Assembly (NCBI GenBank): GCA_947627725.1
Contig: CANQXE010000005.1
Coordinates: 79,687-143,686 of the forward strand
DNA from: an uncultured Clostridia bacterium
GTDB taxonomy: Bacteria > Bacillota > Clostridia > Oscillospirales > Acutalibacteraceae
DNA length: 64,000 nucleotides
Direction of reading: 5' to 3'
Made by a program: the position numbers and the translations under genes. The notes below the pieces were generated by a model. It made no database searches. It was given only the letters and a program-made list of their open reading frames with translations, and was not told the DNA's origin. Shown here piece after piece: positions 26,584 through 38,980 of the stretch (position 1 is the first letter of the stretch; every line of letters begins with the position of its first letter).

Positions 26584-29500
26584 TATTACCATACTCCTTA
26601 TCTAATATTTCTTTAACCTCGCTGTCTGACAAGTCGGAAACGATACGCTTTTCAATATTTTTTGCATTAGCGCAGACATCCGAATAATCACAGTAGTCAC
26701 AAGTATTCTTATGGTTTTTGTTCTTTACAGGATTTCTCTCAATCCTGCCCGTATGTAAATCCATACCCATCTGCGTGATGAGCGAATGAATCTTTTTATG
26801 TATCATTCCAAGCTGTTCAAGGCTTGCGAGATTACCTGTAAGGTCGCCGTTTTTCTTTACTTTAACAGGAATATAATTTCCGTTTAAATCATGCTCCATA
26901 GCCATTGCTATTTCACCGTCATAGTCGGAAATAACAATACCCTTCATTTTTAATGTGGTTGATTCCTTTGAGGCGTATGTGTCAAGAGCCTCTCCTTTTG
27001 AGTCAAAGGATAAAACGCCTCTTGAGGCGTGCATATACAGAACGCCCGACGGTATACCGCTGAATTTTGAATTTTTATCCTCACTCAGCGAGAATAAATA
27101 TACAAACATCTGAAGATTAAGACCGTACATGATATCTGATAAATTGAAACTTTTATTTCCCGATTTGTAATCAACAACGCGGACATACTGCTGATTATCC
27201 TTAATGAAAGTGTCAACCCTGTCAATAGAGCCTCTGATTTGTATTGTTCCGCCGTCGTCAAGCGTTAAAATCTCAGGCTTTACCTGACCATCCTTGTCAA
27301 TATCAAGCTCAAACGCCTTTGCCTCAAAATCGGATTGTGAAAACTCATGCGCAAGGTGTATAACAACGCTGTAAATCAGCTTTGAAAGCCTGATGTAATT
27401 ATATCTGAATCGAATTGTCAGATCTAAAACATTGCCCATTTTATTTTCAAAATAATCTGAAACGTATTTGTCAACAATTGCTTTAATCTGATTGTCGGTC
27501 ATCGACGAAAGAGCTTTAGTGCCGTAATTTGATAAAATCATTTCAAGGACATAATGAATAAGCGTTCCCCTTTGCATCGGGTCCATTTCCGCCTTTGCTC
27601 TCGGGCGGGCGTTAAGACCGAATTTGCAGAAATATCTAAACGAACAGTTATAGAAATCCTCAAGCCGTGAAGCGGAAATATACATATTGTAATTAAACAG
27701 CGATGTTGCAAGGTCAGAATTATTAATCTGTACCTTATCGTTTTCGGCAAGCGCTTTTATTGAGGTGTATCTTTCATCATTTTCAAAATACTTTTTGAGA
27801 GATGATGAAAACTCGTCATTAACAAGATACCTTTCGCTCATAAGCTCAAAGGCATTTTTTTCAGTCTCAATCAAATCCATATCGTTGATATCCGAATAAG
27901 AATATTCCTTTATTTCAAGAAAAATATTTCTGATTGATACAATTATTTCTGACGGTGACGAATCCCTCCCCGTGTTACCGAGGTAAGAAACAAAGAGCTT
28001 TTCACTCGGGGCGGCGCAAGCCATATACGCAAAATAACGCTCCTGCAAATTAAGTATTTCACCATAGGAATAGAGCTTAAAATTGTTATTAAGAAGAATT
28101 CTTCTGTCATTTTCAGATAACAGACCGCCGCTTGTGACCGCCTGCGGAAATTCTCCCTCATTTGCTCCGAGTACAAAAACAGCCTTTGGATTATCGGCTC
28201 TGATTCTGTCAGCCTGTCCAATCTGTACATTGTCAATTCCGCCCGGCAAAGTACCCAAGTCCTCAGCCGAAATGACAATGGTAAACAGCTTTGCGAAATC
28301 TTTTAAGGTAATATTTTTGTCGCCCAGCGTTTCGGGAAGACAGCTTAAAATATCCATAACCATATCCCAAACAGCACCCTGCTGAACGGCAAGCGCATGG
28401 CAGTTCGCTGATGAAAGCGAGACGGCGTATTCCTTTATTTTTTCATCAGCCTTAAAATTAATTAAAGTATAATAAATCTGTTCGCAAATCTTCTTAGCAT
28501 TTGTATTTTTTACTGCCTTTTTAAATTTAACAATAGGCGCGATAAGCCTTTCTCTTGTATGATTTATTTCGTCAAGAAGTTTTTTATCACTTTCATTTAT
28601 TTCGCTTACAAAGCCCTTTGTCGAATTTTCAAAAGGTTTTGTCCATTTCATTCCGTTTATTTTCCAGAGATAAATATAATTTTCCAACTTATTTATTTCA
28701 TCATCGGAAATATCAGTTAAGCCTGTCTTTGCGAGGCTTAAAATATCATCGCTTCTGAACGAAAAATTTACGCATCTTAAAAGATATTCAATAAAAACAA
28801 CGAGCGGCTGGCATTTAATCGGCTGGCGTTCGTCGTTAAAAAAAGGTATTTCATACTTTTTAAACGCAGAGGAAAGCTCAGCTCTGTACTTGTCAAGATT
28901 TCTTGTAATTACAGTTATGTCACTTGCTCTGTAACCGTTTCTTAAAAGCCTTCTTATCTGCCTTGAAACCTCACAGCATTCGTCTGTAATATTCTTAGAT
29001 GCATAAATTAAGACATTTCCGTAATATGTGTCGGAAACAAAATTATCTTCAGAGAAAAGACCTTTTTCAATCGCAGAAATATCGCTGTTTTGCGACCTGA
29101 AGTTCTTATTCAAAGCAAGACTTTTGTACCCAACACCTGCTTTTTCAGCGATTTTTTTCAGAATTCCCGCTGAATCGTTTACATATGTAAAAAGATTAAA
29201 TCTGTCGTTACTTTCAAAGGAGTCGGAACAAAGTGTGATTGTAACACATTCAGCCTCTTTAATGACCAATTCAAGAATCTTATATTCCTGTGCAACAAAG
29301 CCGTAAAATCCGTCAATAAAAACAAGCTTTCCTTTAAAATAATTTTTATCTCTGATTTTTTCATAGAGTTTTGTAAGATCGTCAGCGGTATCAAGAAATC
29401 TGTTTGCTATAATTGTCTCATAGGAGTTCATGATAAGTGCGATATCGTTTAGCTTATTAAATAAGATTTCATTTTCAATCCCCTTTGCAAGCTCTGTTAT

Positions 29501-29911
29501 CTGCACAGAGTTGAGGTTGCAGGATTTCATTTCATCGTATATTTTTATCATGGAATTTACAAAGGCAGAGGAATCAATCCTTCTGCTGAAAAGGCGCAGT
29601 TTTTCCTTTGCGTTTTCAATAGCCTGCATCATCAAAACTGCCTTGCTGCCCTTTGAGAGAACAGGAATTACATCTCCACCACTGTACTGCCTCTTAACGT
29701 CATTTGAAATACTCGAAAAAGAGCAATTTTGAACCGCTGATATCCCACCCTCTCCCAAATCGGTCAAAAGGCGTCTTTCGCAGACAAGCGAATACTGCTC
29801 GGGGGTAAGGAGTAAAATATCCCTCCTGCCTTCATCAGCAAGTTTTTTAATCTGCTTAAACACATATTCACTTTTGCCGCAGCCTGAACGGCCGAAAACC
29901 ATTTTAAGCAT
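26567..29911 (-). CDS. addB: ATP-dependent helicase/nuclease subunit B (AddB)
   Basis: About 1,114 residues. The N-terminal Walker A GRSGCGKS starts near residue 6. The C-terminal nuclease has VVDYKSGNKSF and the Fe-S cluster cysteines: one in YNCSFRYFC (near residue 790) and three in CDYCDYSDVC (near 1071-1080), the AddB iron-sulfur staple. ATG 29911 follows AGGTGG closely; ATG 29902 is nearly as good. An in-frame extension to 29959 would overlap the upstream gene and is not preferred. Confidence 0.95.
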   Translation of the reverse strand: MLKMVFGRSGCGKSEYVFKQIKKLADEGRRDILLLTPEQYSLVCERRLLTDLGEGGISAVQNCSFSSISNDVKRQYSGGDVIPVLSKGSKAVLMMQAIENAKEKLRLFSRRIDSSAFVNSMIKIYDEMKSCNLNSVQITELAKGIENEILFNKLNDIALIMNSYETIIANRFLDTADDLTKLYEKIRDKNYFKGKLVFIDGFYGFVAQEYKILELVIKEAECVTITLCSDSFESNDRFNLFTYVNDSAGILKKIAEKAGVGYKSLALNKNFRSQNSDISAIEKGLFSEDNFVSDTYYGNVLIYASKNITDECCEVSRQIRRLLRNGYRASDITVITRNLDKYRAELSSAFKKYEIPFFNDERQPIKCQPLVVFIEYLLRCVNFSFRSDDILSLAKTGLTDISDDEINKLENYIYLWKINGMKWTKPFENSTKGFVSEINESDKKLLDEINHTRERLIAPIVKFKKAVKNTNAKKICEQIYYTLINFKADEKIKEYAVSLSSANCHALAVQQGAVWDMVMDILSCLPETLGDKNITLKDFAKLFTIVISAEDLGTLPGGIDNVQIGQADRIRADNPKAVFVLGANEGEFPQAVTSGGLLSENDRRILLNNNFKLYSYGEILNLQERYFAYMACAAPSEKLFVSYLGNTGRDSSPSEIIVSIRNIFLEIKEYSYSDINDMDLIETEKNAFELMSERYLVNDEFSSSLKKYFENDERYTSIKALAENDKVQINNSDLATSLFNYNMYISASRLEDFYNCSFRYFCKFGLNARPRAKAEMDPMQRGTLIHYVLEMILSNYGTKALSSMTDNQIKAIVDKYVSDYFENKMGNVLDLTIRFRYNYIRLSKLIYSVVIHLAHEFSQSDFEAKAFELDIDKDGQVKPEILTLDDGGTIQIRGSIDRVDTFIKDNQQYVRVVDYKSGNKSFNLSDIMYGLNLQMFVYLFSLSEDKNSKFSGIPSGVLYMHASRGVLSFDSKGEALDTYASKESTTLKMKGIVISDYDGEIAMAMEHDLNGNYIPVKVKKNGDLTGNLASLEQLGMIHKKIHSLITQMGMDLHTGRIERNPVKNKNHKNTCDYCDYSDVCANAKNIEKRIVSDLSDSEVKEILDKEYGNNAAVD

Positions 29912-29921
29912 AAGCCACCTG

Positions 29922-30644
29922 TTATCTGTAATAATCCTCAGGCTTGATAAGCCCTTCATGCATCATATTTTCATAAGCGTCAATAAAAAAATCGTACATA
30001 GGTCTTGCTATATCAAAAGCAAGCTTTAATTCGTCAATAAGCGCGGGAGACGCGATTCTTGAAAGGTCGTTGCTGTAATATGTAAAGGACATATTTTTTG
30101 CGCGAAGATACGGTTTAAGCTCCTCAGGCGCGTCGGGATACAGCTCTTTTTTATATTCCTCGCTGCATTCGTAAGCAAAGCCGGCATCCTCACACGCTTT
30201 GACAGCGTCAAGCCATCTGTCAGGATGCTTGAGTATCAGCTTGTGCACCTCTTTGAAATGAGCGGGTCTGTACAGCCAGAAGACAAGACCGTAACCAAAG
30301 CTGTTTGGATAAAATTCAAAGAAATAAAACGGCGCTCCGGGAAACTCGTTTTTGTACCGTCTGAAAAACATCCACAGGTTTTCCCTGTACTTTATTTTGT
30401 TTCTGTGACCCCTTGTGTCACGGTAAATACGAGCAACCGATCTGACTGGGTCTGTCAGCATCATATCGTCAATATCAAGCATAAGCTCGCTTAAATCAAG
30501 CATTATCTGTCTCATAGGGACTGTTATACCCTCTTTAAGCTCTTCCTTATGCTCCTGATAAAACGACCTTGAATCATTAAATCTGTTTTCGCAAAGGAGC
30601 TGAATACTCTCGGCTTTTATTCCCTTAAAGTTATACTCATTCAT
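29922..30644 (-). CDS. DUF2461-family protein
   Basis: A 240-residue protein of the DUF2461 (TIGR02453) type, recognisable by an N-terminal FLxEL-like segment (LCENRFNDSRSFYQEHKEE), the central DPVRSVARIYRDTRGH and the RPAHFKEVHKLIL region. Function unknown. ATG 30644 overlaps the preceding stop (ATGA) and has AGAGGA upstream. It sits between addB and the gamma-lyase-like gene in one operon. Confidence 0.85.
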   Translation of the reverse strand: MNEYNFKGIKAESIQLLCENRFNDSRSFYQEHKEELKEGITVPMRQIMLDLSELMLDIDDMMLTDPVRSVARIYRDTRGHRNKIKYRENLWMFFRRYKNEFPGAPFYFFEFYPNSFGYGLVFWLYRPAHFKEVHKLILKHPDRWLDAVKACEDAGFAYECSEEYKKELYPDAPEELKPYLRAKNMSFTYYSNDLSRIASPALIDELKLAFDIARPMYDFFIDAYENMMHEGLIKPEDYYR

Positions 30645-31903
30645 TTTAATAATCCTCTGTTTTCCATCTGCTGCGCAGCAAGCAGCGCGCAAATTTTTGC
30701 ACTGTGAAAATTAAGTCCGCCCTGAATCCAAGCGTAATACGGCTCCCTGATAGGCGCATCGGCAGAAAGCTCAATAGAAGAGCCGAGCGTAAACGCGCCT
30801 GCCGCCATAACCACCTTGCTGTCGTATCCGGGCATATCCCACGGCTCAGGCAGAACATAGCTGTCAACAGGGCTTCCGCTTTGAATACCCTGACAAAACG
30901 CCACAAGGCTCTCGGAATTTTCAAGACCGAGCGACTGAACTATATCGTGCCTGATTTCGTTATATTTTGGAGTTACGTCATAGCCGAAGCCGCCAAACAA
31001 AGCGGATATAAAAACTGCGCTTTTAAGCGCTTCTCCGACTGTGTGCGGCGCATAAAAAAGCCCCATATAAAGCTCACGGTTATGACCGAGCGATGCGCCC
31101 ACTTCCCTGCCCAAGCCGGGCGTAGTGAGTCTGTATGCGCACTTTTCAACAAGGTCCTTCCTGCCTGCGATATATCCGCCTGTAACCGCGATTCCGCCGC
31201 CCGCGTTTTTTATAAGAGAGCCTGCGATAATATCTGCTCCCGCTTCAGTCGGCTCACGCTTTTCAACAAATTCTCCGTAGCAGTTATCAACCATTATAAT
31301 AACATCAGGATTTTTTCTCTTTGCTATTTTGCAAACCTTTTCAATCTCGTCTACCGAAAGACTCGGTCTTAATTCATATCCCCTGCTCCGCTGGATATAA
31401 ACCATTGTCACTTCATTATCGACAGCGTTTTCTATCGCGCTATAATCAAGGCGTTCGTTTTTCAGCGGAACTTCGTTATAGCTTATTCCGAAATCTTTAA
31501 GCGAGCCCATATTTTTACCGCTGATACCGATTACGTTATGTATCGTATCATATGGTGTTCCTGTCACGCAGAGCATTTTGTCACCGGGTCTTAAGACGCC
31601 GAAAAGCGCCGTTGCAAGCGTGTGGGTTCCGCAGGTAAAGTTATGGCGCACAAGCGCATCCTCCGCGCCGAAAACCTTTGCCCACACCTTATCAAGAGTA
31701 TCTCTGCCCCTGTCATTGTAACCGTAGCCCGTTGTACCTGAAAAATGACTTTCCGAAACGCCGTATTCAATAAACGCTTTTTGAACTTTAAGCTGATTAA
31801 ATTCAGTTATTTCATCAATATATTCAAACTGCTCTTTACAGAGAAGTAAAGCCTTATCTGATGCTTTTTCAATTTTTTCGCTTATATTAAAAAAAGGAAT
31901 CAT
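30641..31903 (-). CDS. Methionine gamma-lyase family protein (PLP-dependent)
   Basis: A 420-residue fold-type I PLP enzyme of the family first named for aluminium resistance (B. subtilis YnbB). Visible are HFSGTTGYGYNDRGRD (near 53-68), TCGTHTLATALFG (cofactor loop, near 91-103), VDNCYGEFVE (Asp binding the PLP nitrogen) and the Schiff-base Lys in GSLIKNAGGG (near 234). A C-S lyase role is plausible but the natural substrate is not established. It overlaps both neighbours by 4 nt. Confidence 0.9.
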   Translation of the reverse strand: MIPFFNISEKIEKASDKALLLCKEQFEYIDEITEFNQLKVQKAFIEYGVSESHFSGTTGYGYNDRGRDTLDKVWAKVFGAEDALVRHNFTCGTHTLATALFGVLRPGDKMLCVTGTPYDTIHNVIGISGKNMGSLKDFGISYNEVPLKNERLDYSAIENAVDNEVTMVYIQRSRGYELRPSLSVDEIEKVCKIAKRKNPDVIIMVDNCYGEFVEKREPTEAGADIIAGSLIKNAGGGIAVTGGYIAGRKDLVEKCAYRLTTPGLGREVGASLGHNRELYMGLFYAPHTVGEALKSAVFISALFGGFGYDVTPKYNEIRHDIVQSLGLENSESLVAFCQGIQSGSPVDSYVLPEPWDMPGYDSKVVMAAGAFTLGSSIELSADAPIREPYYAWIQGGLNFHSAKICALLAAQQMENRGLLK

Positions 31904-32622
31904 TTATACATTCTCCATTTTCCGATATTTTCAAAGCCGAGCCGTATGTAAAACTGCTCGTTAAGCTTTTCCTCACGCATAAGAAATATCTTTCCTTTTA
32001 TGTCGCTCATCATTTCGGAAACGAGAGCTGAGCCGTATCCCATTTTCCGAAACGCCGATGCGGTTGAAACAGCAGTCAGAATTGCCGAATCGTTATAAAT
32101 TGACGAGTAAATTGCGCTTGAAACGATTTCACCGTTAATATTAAGCGTATACGCTCTTGCGCAGCCGTGCCTTATTCTATGGCTTATATCAACATACCAG
32201 GCTTCAAAATCAAGAGTACCATAATCAATAAAATTATATAACTCCATCAGTTTAGGGAATTTATCTATTTCTGCGTAGGGACGTGGAAACTCAATTCTTT
32301 TAGATGCGCTCATTACCACTCCTTCGTCAAATATGCTTGATAATTCAAATGAGTTTTCACAAAGGAGTGTATTGTATCCTATCAGGGTAAAAAATTCTTT
32401 AAGCTCGTTTATATCCGAATTATCATTCAAGCAGAGCGTGAAATCAGAGTCAAGCCTTGATATGATTGCTGTAATCACATTATTTTCATCAAGCTGTCTG
32501 TAAAAGGACGCAAAATCGTATTTACACCCGTACGCCTTAATCAGCGACATTATTCTTATAAAATAAATATCATCCTTAATAAATCCGTCAAGTTTACTTA
32601 TATCATTAATTTTTTCAATCAT
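31900..32622 (-). CDS. GNAT-family N-acetyltransferase
   Basis: A 240-residue protein. The C-terminal half has the GNAT acetyl-CoA loop AFRKMGYGSALVSEM (near 192-206) and the end FYIRLGFENIGKWRMYK. The N-terminal half (about 1-100) is of unknown fold. Acyl acceptor unknown. It overlaps the gamma-lyase-like gene by 4 nt and the M42 peptidase by 8 nt, suggesting a role with them in amino-acid or peptide metabolism. Confidence 0.82.
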   Translation of the reverse strand: MIEKINDISKLDGFIKDDIYFIRIMSLIKAYGCKYDFASFYRQLDENNVITAIISRLDSDFTLCLNDNSDINELKEFFTLIGYNTLLCENSFELSSIFDEGVVMSASKRIEFPRPYAEIDKFPKLMELYNFIDYGTLDFEAWYVDISHRIRHGCARAYTLNINGEIVSSAIYSSIYNDSAILTAVSTASAFRKMGYGSALVSEMMSDIKGKIFLMREEKLNEQFYIRLGFENIGKWRMYK

Positions 32623-33616
32623 AAAGCTTGGGTAAAAGTAAGTTTAATAGTTTTCTTGTATCATCAATATCTGACTTTTTAACAACGCTTGCCGCTGAGT
32701 GAATATATCTGCACGCAAGTGAAACAGCAAGAACTTTTGAGCCTTTACCGCTTGTCTGAACAGCGCCCGCGTCATTACCGCCCGCAATTGCGGTTTTAGT
32801 CTGGACGGGTATATTGTTTTCCTTGGCAGTCTTAACAGCAAGGTTATAAAGCTCTCTGTCATAAACAGTTCTGCCGTCCATAAAGGAGATAACGCTTCCG
32901 TTACCGAGAACGCAAACCCTGTCGCCTCCTGAAACACCGCAGAGGTCGGCGGCAGTTGTAGCCTCTAAAATAACGGAAACATCTGCCTGTACCTGATATG
33001 AGGTGCAGGCTGCTCCTCGCAGACCTACCTCCTCCTGAACATTAAAGCAGAAATAGGTGTCATATTTTAAATCGGATTTCATAAGCTCAATCAAAAGCAT
33101 ACAGCCTATTCTGTCATCAAGCGCCTTTGATTTAATAAATCCGTCACCAAACTCATAGTAATCGGAGCTGAAATAAGCATAATCCCCGGGATGTATAAAT
33201 TTCTGTGCATCCTCACGGCTTTTTGCTCCGATATCAATTTTCATTGATTTTATTGAAGGCGACTTACCCTTTTCCTCATCAGAAAGCAGGTGAACGGGCT
33301 TAAGACCGATAACGCCGTTAATACCGTTAACAGTAACATTTCTTCCCGCAATAACCTTTGAATCAATTCCGCCTACTGCGTCAAAGGACAAATATCCGTT
33401 TTCATCAATATCCCTTATAATAAAGCCTACCTCGTCCATATGAGCACAAAGCATAACCCTTTTCTTTGGTCTGCCTGCCCCCTTCTTAAAGGCTATAATT
33501 GAACCGAGATTATCCATTTTGTATTCACAGTGCGGTTTGATTTGACTGATAATATAATCTCGTACCGCTTTTTCATCACCTGACGTACCGTTTAACTGAC
33601 AAAGCTCCTTAAGCAT
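32615..33616 (-). CDS. M42-family metallopeptidase, second copy
   Basis: A 333-residue cytosolic aminopeptidase/endoglucanase-like metalloenzyme. Metal ligands are all visible: His in CAHMDEVG (near 60), Asp in KALDDRIG (near 168), Glu-Glu in VQEEVG (near 199), Glu in ILEAT and His in CRYIHSA (near 310). Members trim N-terminal residues from peptides and often form dodecamers. It overlaps the first M42 gene by 8 nt; the two are clear paralogues but far from identical. Confidence 0.92.
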   Translation of the reverse strand: MLKELCQLNGTSGDEKAVRDYIISQIKPHCEYKMDNLGSIIAFKKGAGRPKKRVMLCAHMDEVGFIIRDIDENGYLSFDAVGGIDSKVIAGRNVTVNGINGVIGLKPVHLLSDEEKGKSPSIKSMKIDIGAKSREDAQKFIHPGDYAYFSSDYYEFGDGFIKSKALDDRIGCMLLIELMKSDLKYDTYFCFNVQEEVGLRGAACTSYQVQADVSVILEATTAADLCGVSGGDRVCVLGNGSVISFMDGRTVYDRELYNLAVKTAKENNIPVQTKTAIAGGNDAGAVQTSGKGSKVLAVSLACRYIHSAASVVKKSDIDDTRKLLNLLLPKLYD

Positions 33617-34628
33617 TCATCTCACCTGCCCTTTCTCTGATATATGCGCAGATAAGCCTGCTGACGCTTTCTATATCAGATGTGTCAACAACCTCGACAC
33701 GCTGGTGCATATATTTCTGCGGAATAGAAATAAGAGCGGTTTTAATTCCGCTTTCGGATACGGTTATGACATCGGTGTTTGTGCCTGTCCTGCCTGACAT
33801 TATTTCCTGCTGATACGAAATATTATTTTTATCGGCAATTTTGACAAGCTTTCTTGACATACATTTATCAAGCGTCGGTGAAAAGCCTATCATTGCGCCC
33901 TTTGAAATTTCCCCGCAGTCATTCTTATCACAGCCGGGGGTGTAAGCAAATGATACGTCAACAACGATTGCCTCGTCAATATTTTTTGAATAAGGTCCGA
34001 CAGACGCTCCTCTCGTGCCTACTTCCTCCTGTGATGAGAACATAACCGTAATTCTGCAGGGCAGACTTTTAAGCTCGTCAAGGCACATCAAAATTGATGC
34101 AACTCCCGCCCTGTCATCAAGACATGAGGCGGAAACAAGACCGTTTAAAAGCGGCGTGAAATTACGCTTAAATGTAACTCTGTCGCCGAGTGAAACAAGT
34201 TTTTCAAGCTGTGATTTAGTGTAGCCCGTATCAATCGTAAGGTCGGAAAGCTTAGGCGCCTTTTTCTCTTCGTCTGAATTTTGAAGATGCGGCGGCAAGG
34301 TGGAAATTATACCCTTGACCTCTTTCTTTCCCCATACGGAAACCTCAAGCGCCGGCAGAGAGCGTGTGTCAATTCCTCCGCATTTGTCAACCTTAATAAA
34401 TCCATCGTCAGTAATATCCGTGACGATAAGACCTATTTCGTCAAGGTGCGCGTCTAAAAGGAAGTGATACCCCTCGCCGAAAGTGCAGAACACATTGTTC
34501 ATACAATCAACCGTAACATCTCCGTACGGTTCAAGAATTTTTGATAACAGTTCCGCAATATTATGCTCACAGCCGGATACGCCGACTGTTTCTGTAAGCT
34601 CCTTTAATAACTCAATTGTATTTTTCAT
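33609..34628 (-). CDS. M42-family metallopeptidase, first copy
   Basis: A 339-residue M42 peptidase. Ligands: His in DAHLDEIG (near 80), Asp in CLDDRAG (near 171), Glu-Glu in SQEEVG, Asp in VVDVSFA and His in QKYMHQR (near 306). The metal ligand after the EE pair is Asp here and Glu in the neighbour, so the paralogues may differ in specificity. It overlaps murD by one base. Confidence 0.92.
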   Translation of the reverse strand: MKNTIELLKELTETVGVSGCEHNIAELLSKILEPYGDVTVDCMNNVFCTFGEGYHFLLDAHLDEIGLIVTDITDDGFIKVDKCGGIDTRSLPALEVSVWGKKEVKGIISTLPPHLQNSDEEKKAPKLSDLTIDTGYTKSQLEKLVSLGDRVTFKRNFTPLLNGLVSASCLDDRAGVASILMCLDELKSLPCRITVMFSSQEEVGTRGASVGPYSKNIDEAIVVDVSFAYTPGCDKNDCGEISKGAMIGFSPTLDKCMSRKLVKIADKNNISYQQEIMSGRTGTNTDVITVSESGIKTALISIPQKYMHQRVEVVDTSDIESVSRLICAYIRERAGEMNA

Positions 34629-36058
34629 TACTCATCAAATCCGTTTACTAATTCCTTAAAACGTCTTCCCCTGTACTCAAAGGTTTTGAACTGGTCAAAA
34701 GCAGGACACGCAGGGCAAAGCGATACAATGTCACCGCTGACAGCTCTGTCCTTTGCCGTATTTAACGCATTTTCCAAATTATCTGTTTTGATCATTTCAA
34801 GACCGGAGCCTTCATACCCGTCATAATTTACAACAGTATCATAAATTTTATCCGCGGTTGCGCCGTTTAAGATAAGGAGCTTAACATATTTTAATATATC
34901 GGGAACCATTTCACTCATATTATTGCCTTTATCGGAGCCTCCCATAATTACAATAATTTTTCTGCCGAAGGCACGCAGACCGCTTATAACTCTTGAAGGA
35001 GAGGTCGCTATTGAATCATTGTAATACCTTACGCCTTTGTATTCACGGACAAATTCAATTCTATGCTCAACTCCGCCGAACGTCTTAGCAACTTTAAGCA
35101 TATTTTCAGGCTCAACAAGTCCCCATACGGCACTGATTGCAGTACAGTAATTTTCAATATTATGATTTCCGGGAATAATAATGTCATTTTTCGACATAAC
35201 ATATGTTTCCCTGCCGTTATCGCTGTATACAATATCTCCGCAGTCGTTCATATATGCGCCGTTTTTTACAGAATGCTTAATTGAAAATTCCGCAAGCTGA
35301 CCCCTTACATCATATCTCATATCGTGGTAAACCCTGTTACCGATTGAATAATCGCAGTCCGCATTAAGAATTGTTCTGCAATCTGAATTCTGGTAAATTA
35401 AAATATTACGCTTTGCATCAACATATTCGTCAAGGCTGATATGATGGTCCTGATGCGTACATTCAATATTGGTAACAACCGCAATATCGGGACTGTTTAC
35501 AAGATTGCCCATAGTAAGAAGCTGAAACGAGGAAAGCTCGACAACCGCTATGTCATTTTCAGTAATATTTTCAAGCTCCGGCATTAATGCCTTGCCTATA
35601 TTTCCTCCGAGATATACGTTATATCCCTGCATTTCAAGCATTTTTGAAATAAGAGTTGTAGTCGTGGTTTTTCCGTTTGAGCCTGTAACGGCAATTATTT
35701 TTGAGGGGCACAGCCTGAAGAATACCTCCATTTCCGTTGTAACCCTCTGTCCTCTCTCTATACACTCCCCTATCCAAGGATTCTGAAACGGCAGTATTCC
35801 GTGGGAGCGGAAAATCAAATCCATATCAGGAAGAACGTCCAAGTAATCTTCACCGAGAGAAAAAATCACTCCGAGCTTTTCTAAATTACCGCATATTTCA
35901 GCACCAATATATTCTTTATCCTTTCTGTCACAGGCATAGACCTCTGCTCCCTGCTTAGCTAAAAATTCGGCGCACGGGACATTTGCAACGCCCATACCGA
36001 CAAACGCAACCTTTTTGCCTTTTAAATTATCAAAATATCGTTTTGCTTTTTCGTTCAT
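34628..36058 (-). CDS. murD: UDP-N-acetylmuramoylalanine--D-glutamate ligase
   Basis: A 476-residue Mur ligase that adds D-Glu to UDP-MurNAc-L-Ala in peptidoglycan synthesis. N-terminal Rossmann domain (GMGVANVPCAEFLA), ATP-binding GSNGKTTTTTLI near 116-127, central domain motifs (ECTHQDHH, NHNIENYCTA) and C-terminal ligand domain (MGGSDKGNNMSEM) are complete. It stands apart from the main dcw cluster, inside the ligA-to-M42 run. Confidence 0.96.
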   Translation of the reverse strand: MNEKAKRYFDNLKGKKVAFVGMGVANVPCAEFLAKQGAEVYACDRKDKEYIGAEICGNLEKLGVIFSLGEDYLDVLPDMDLIFRSHGILPFQNPWIGECIERGQRVTTEMEVFFRLCPSKIIAVTGSNGKTTTTTLISKMLEMQGYNVYLGGNIGKALMPELENITENDIAVVELSSFQLLTMGNLVNSPDIAVVTNIECTHQDHHISLDEYVDAKRNILIYQNSDCRTILNADCDYSIGNRVYHDMRYDVRGQLAEFSIKHSVKNGAYMNDCGDIVYSDNGRETYVMSKNDIIIPGNHNIENYCTAISAVWGLVEPENMLKVAKTFGGVEHRIEFVREYKGVRYYNDSIATSPSRVISGLRAFGRKIIVIMGGSDKGNNMSEMVPDILKYVKLLILNGATADKIYDTVVNYDGYEGSGLEMIKTDNLENALNTAKDRAVSGDIVSLCPACPAFDQFKTFEYRGRRFKELVNGFDE

Positions 36059-36067
36059 AATATCTCC

Positions 36068-38924
<2,857 letters not shown>

Positions 38925-38945
38925 TAAATATATAAAGAAATATAT

Positions 38946-38973
38946 AAGAAAACCCTGACCACAGTCAGGGTTT
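38946..38973 (-). terminator. Terminator after tyrS
   Basis: Perfect 10-bp stem AAACCCTGAC/GTCAGGGTTT (38950-38959 with 38964-38973) with a 4-nt loop, followed on the minus strand by TTTTCTTATATA. It ends the long xseA-to-tyrS operon. Confidence 0.88.
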
Positions 38974-38980
38974 AAGTGCA

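Noticed and set aside
30704..31372. A 222-codon open frame on the plus strand opposite the gamma-lyase-like gene
   Set aside because: It has no SD, a basic low-complexity composition, and lies entirely antisense to a gene with clear catalytic motifs.
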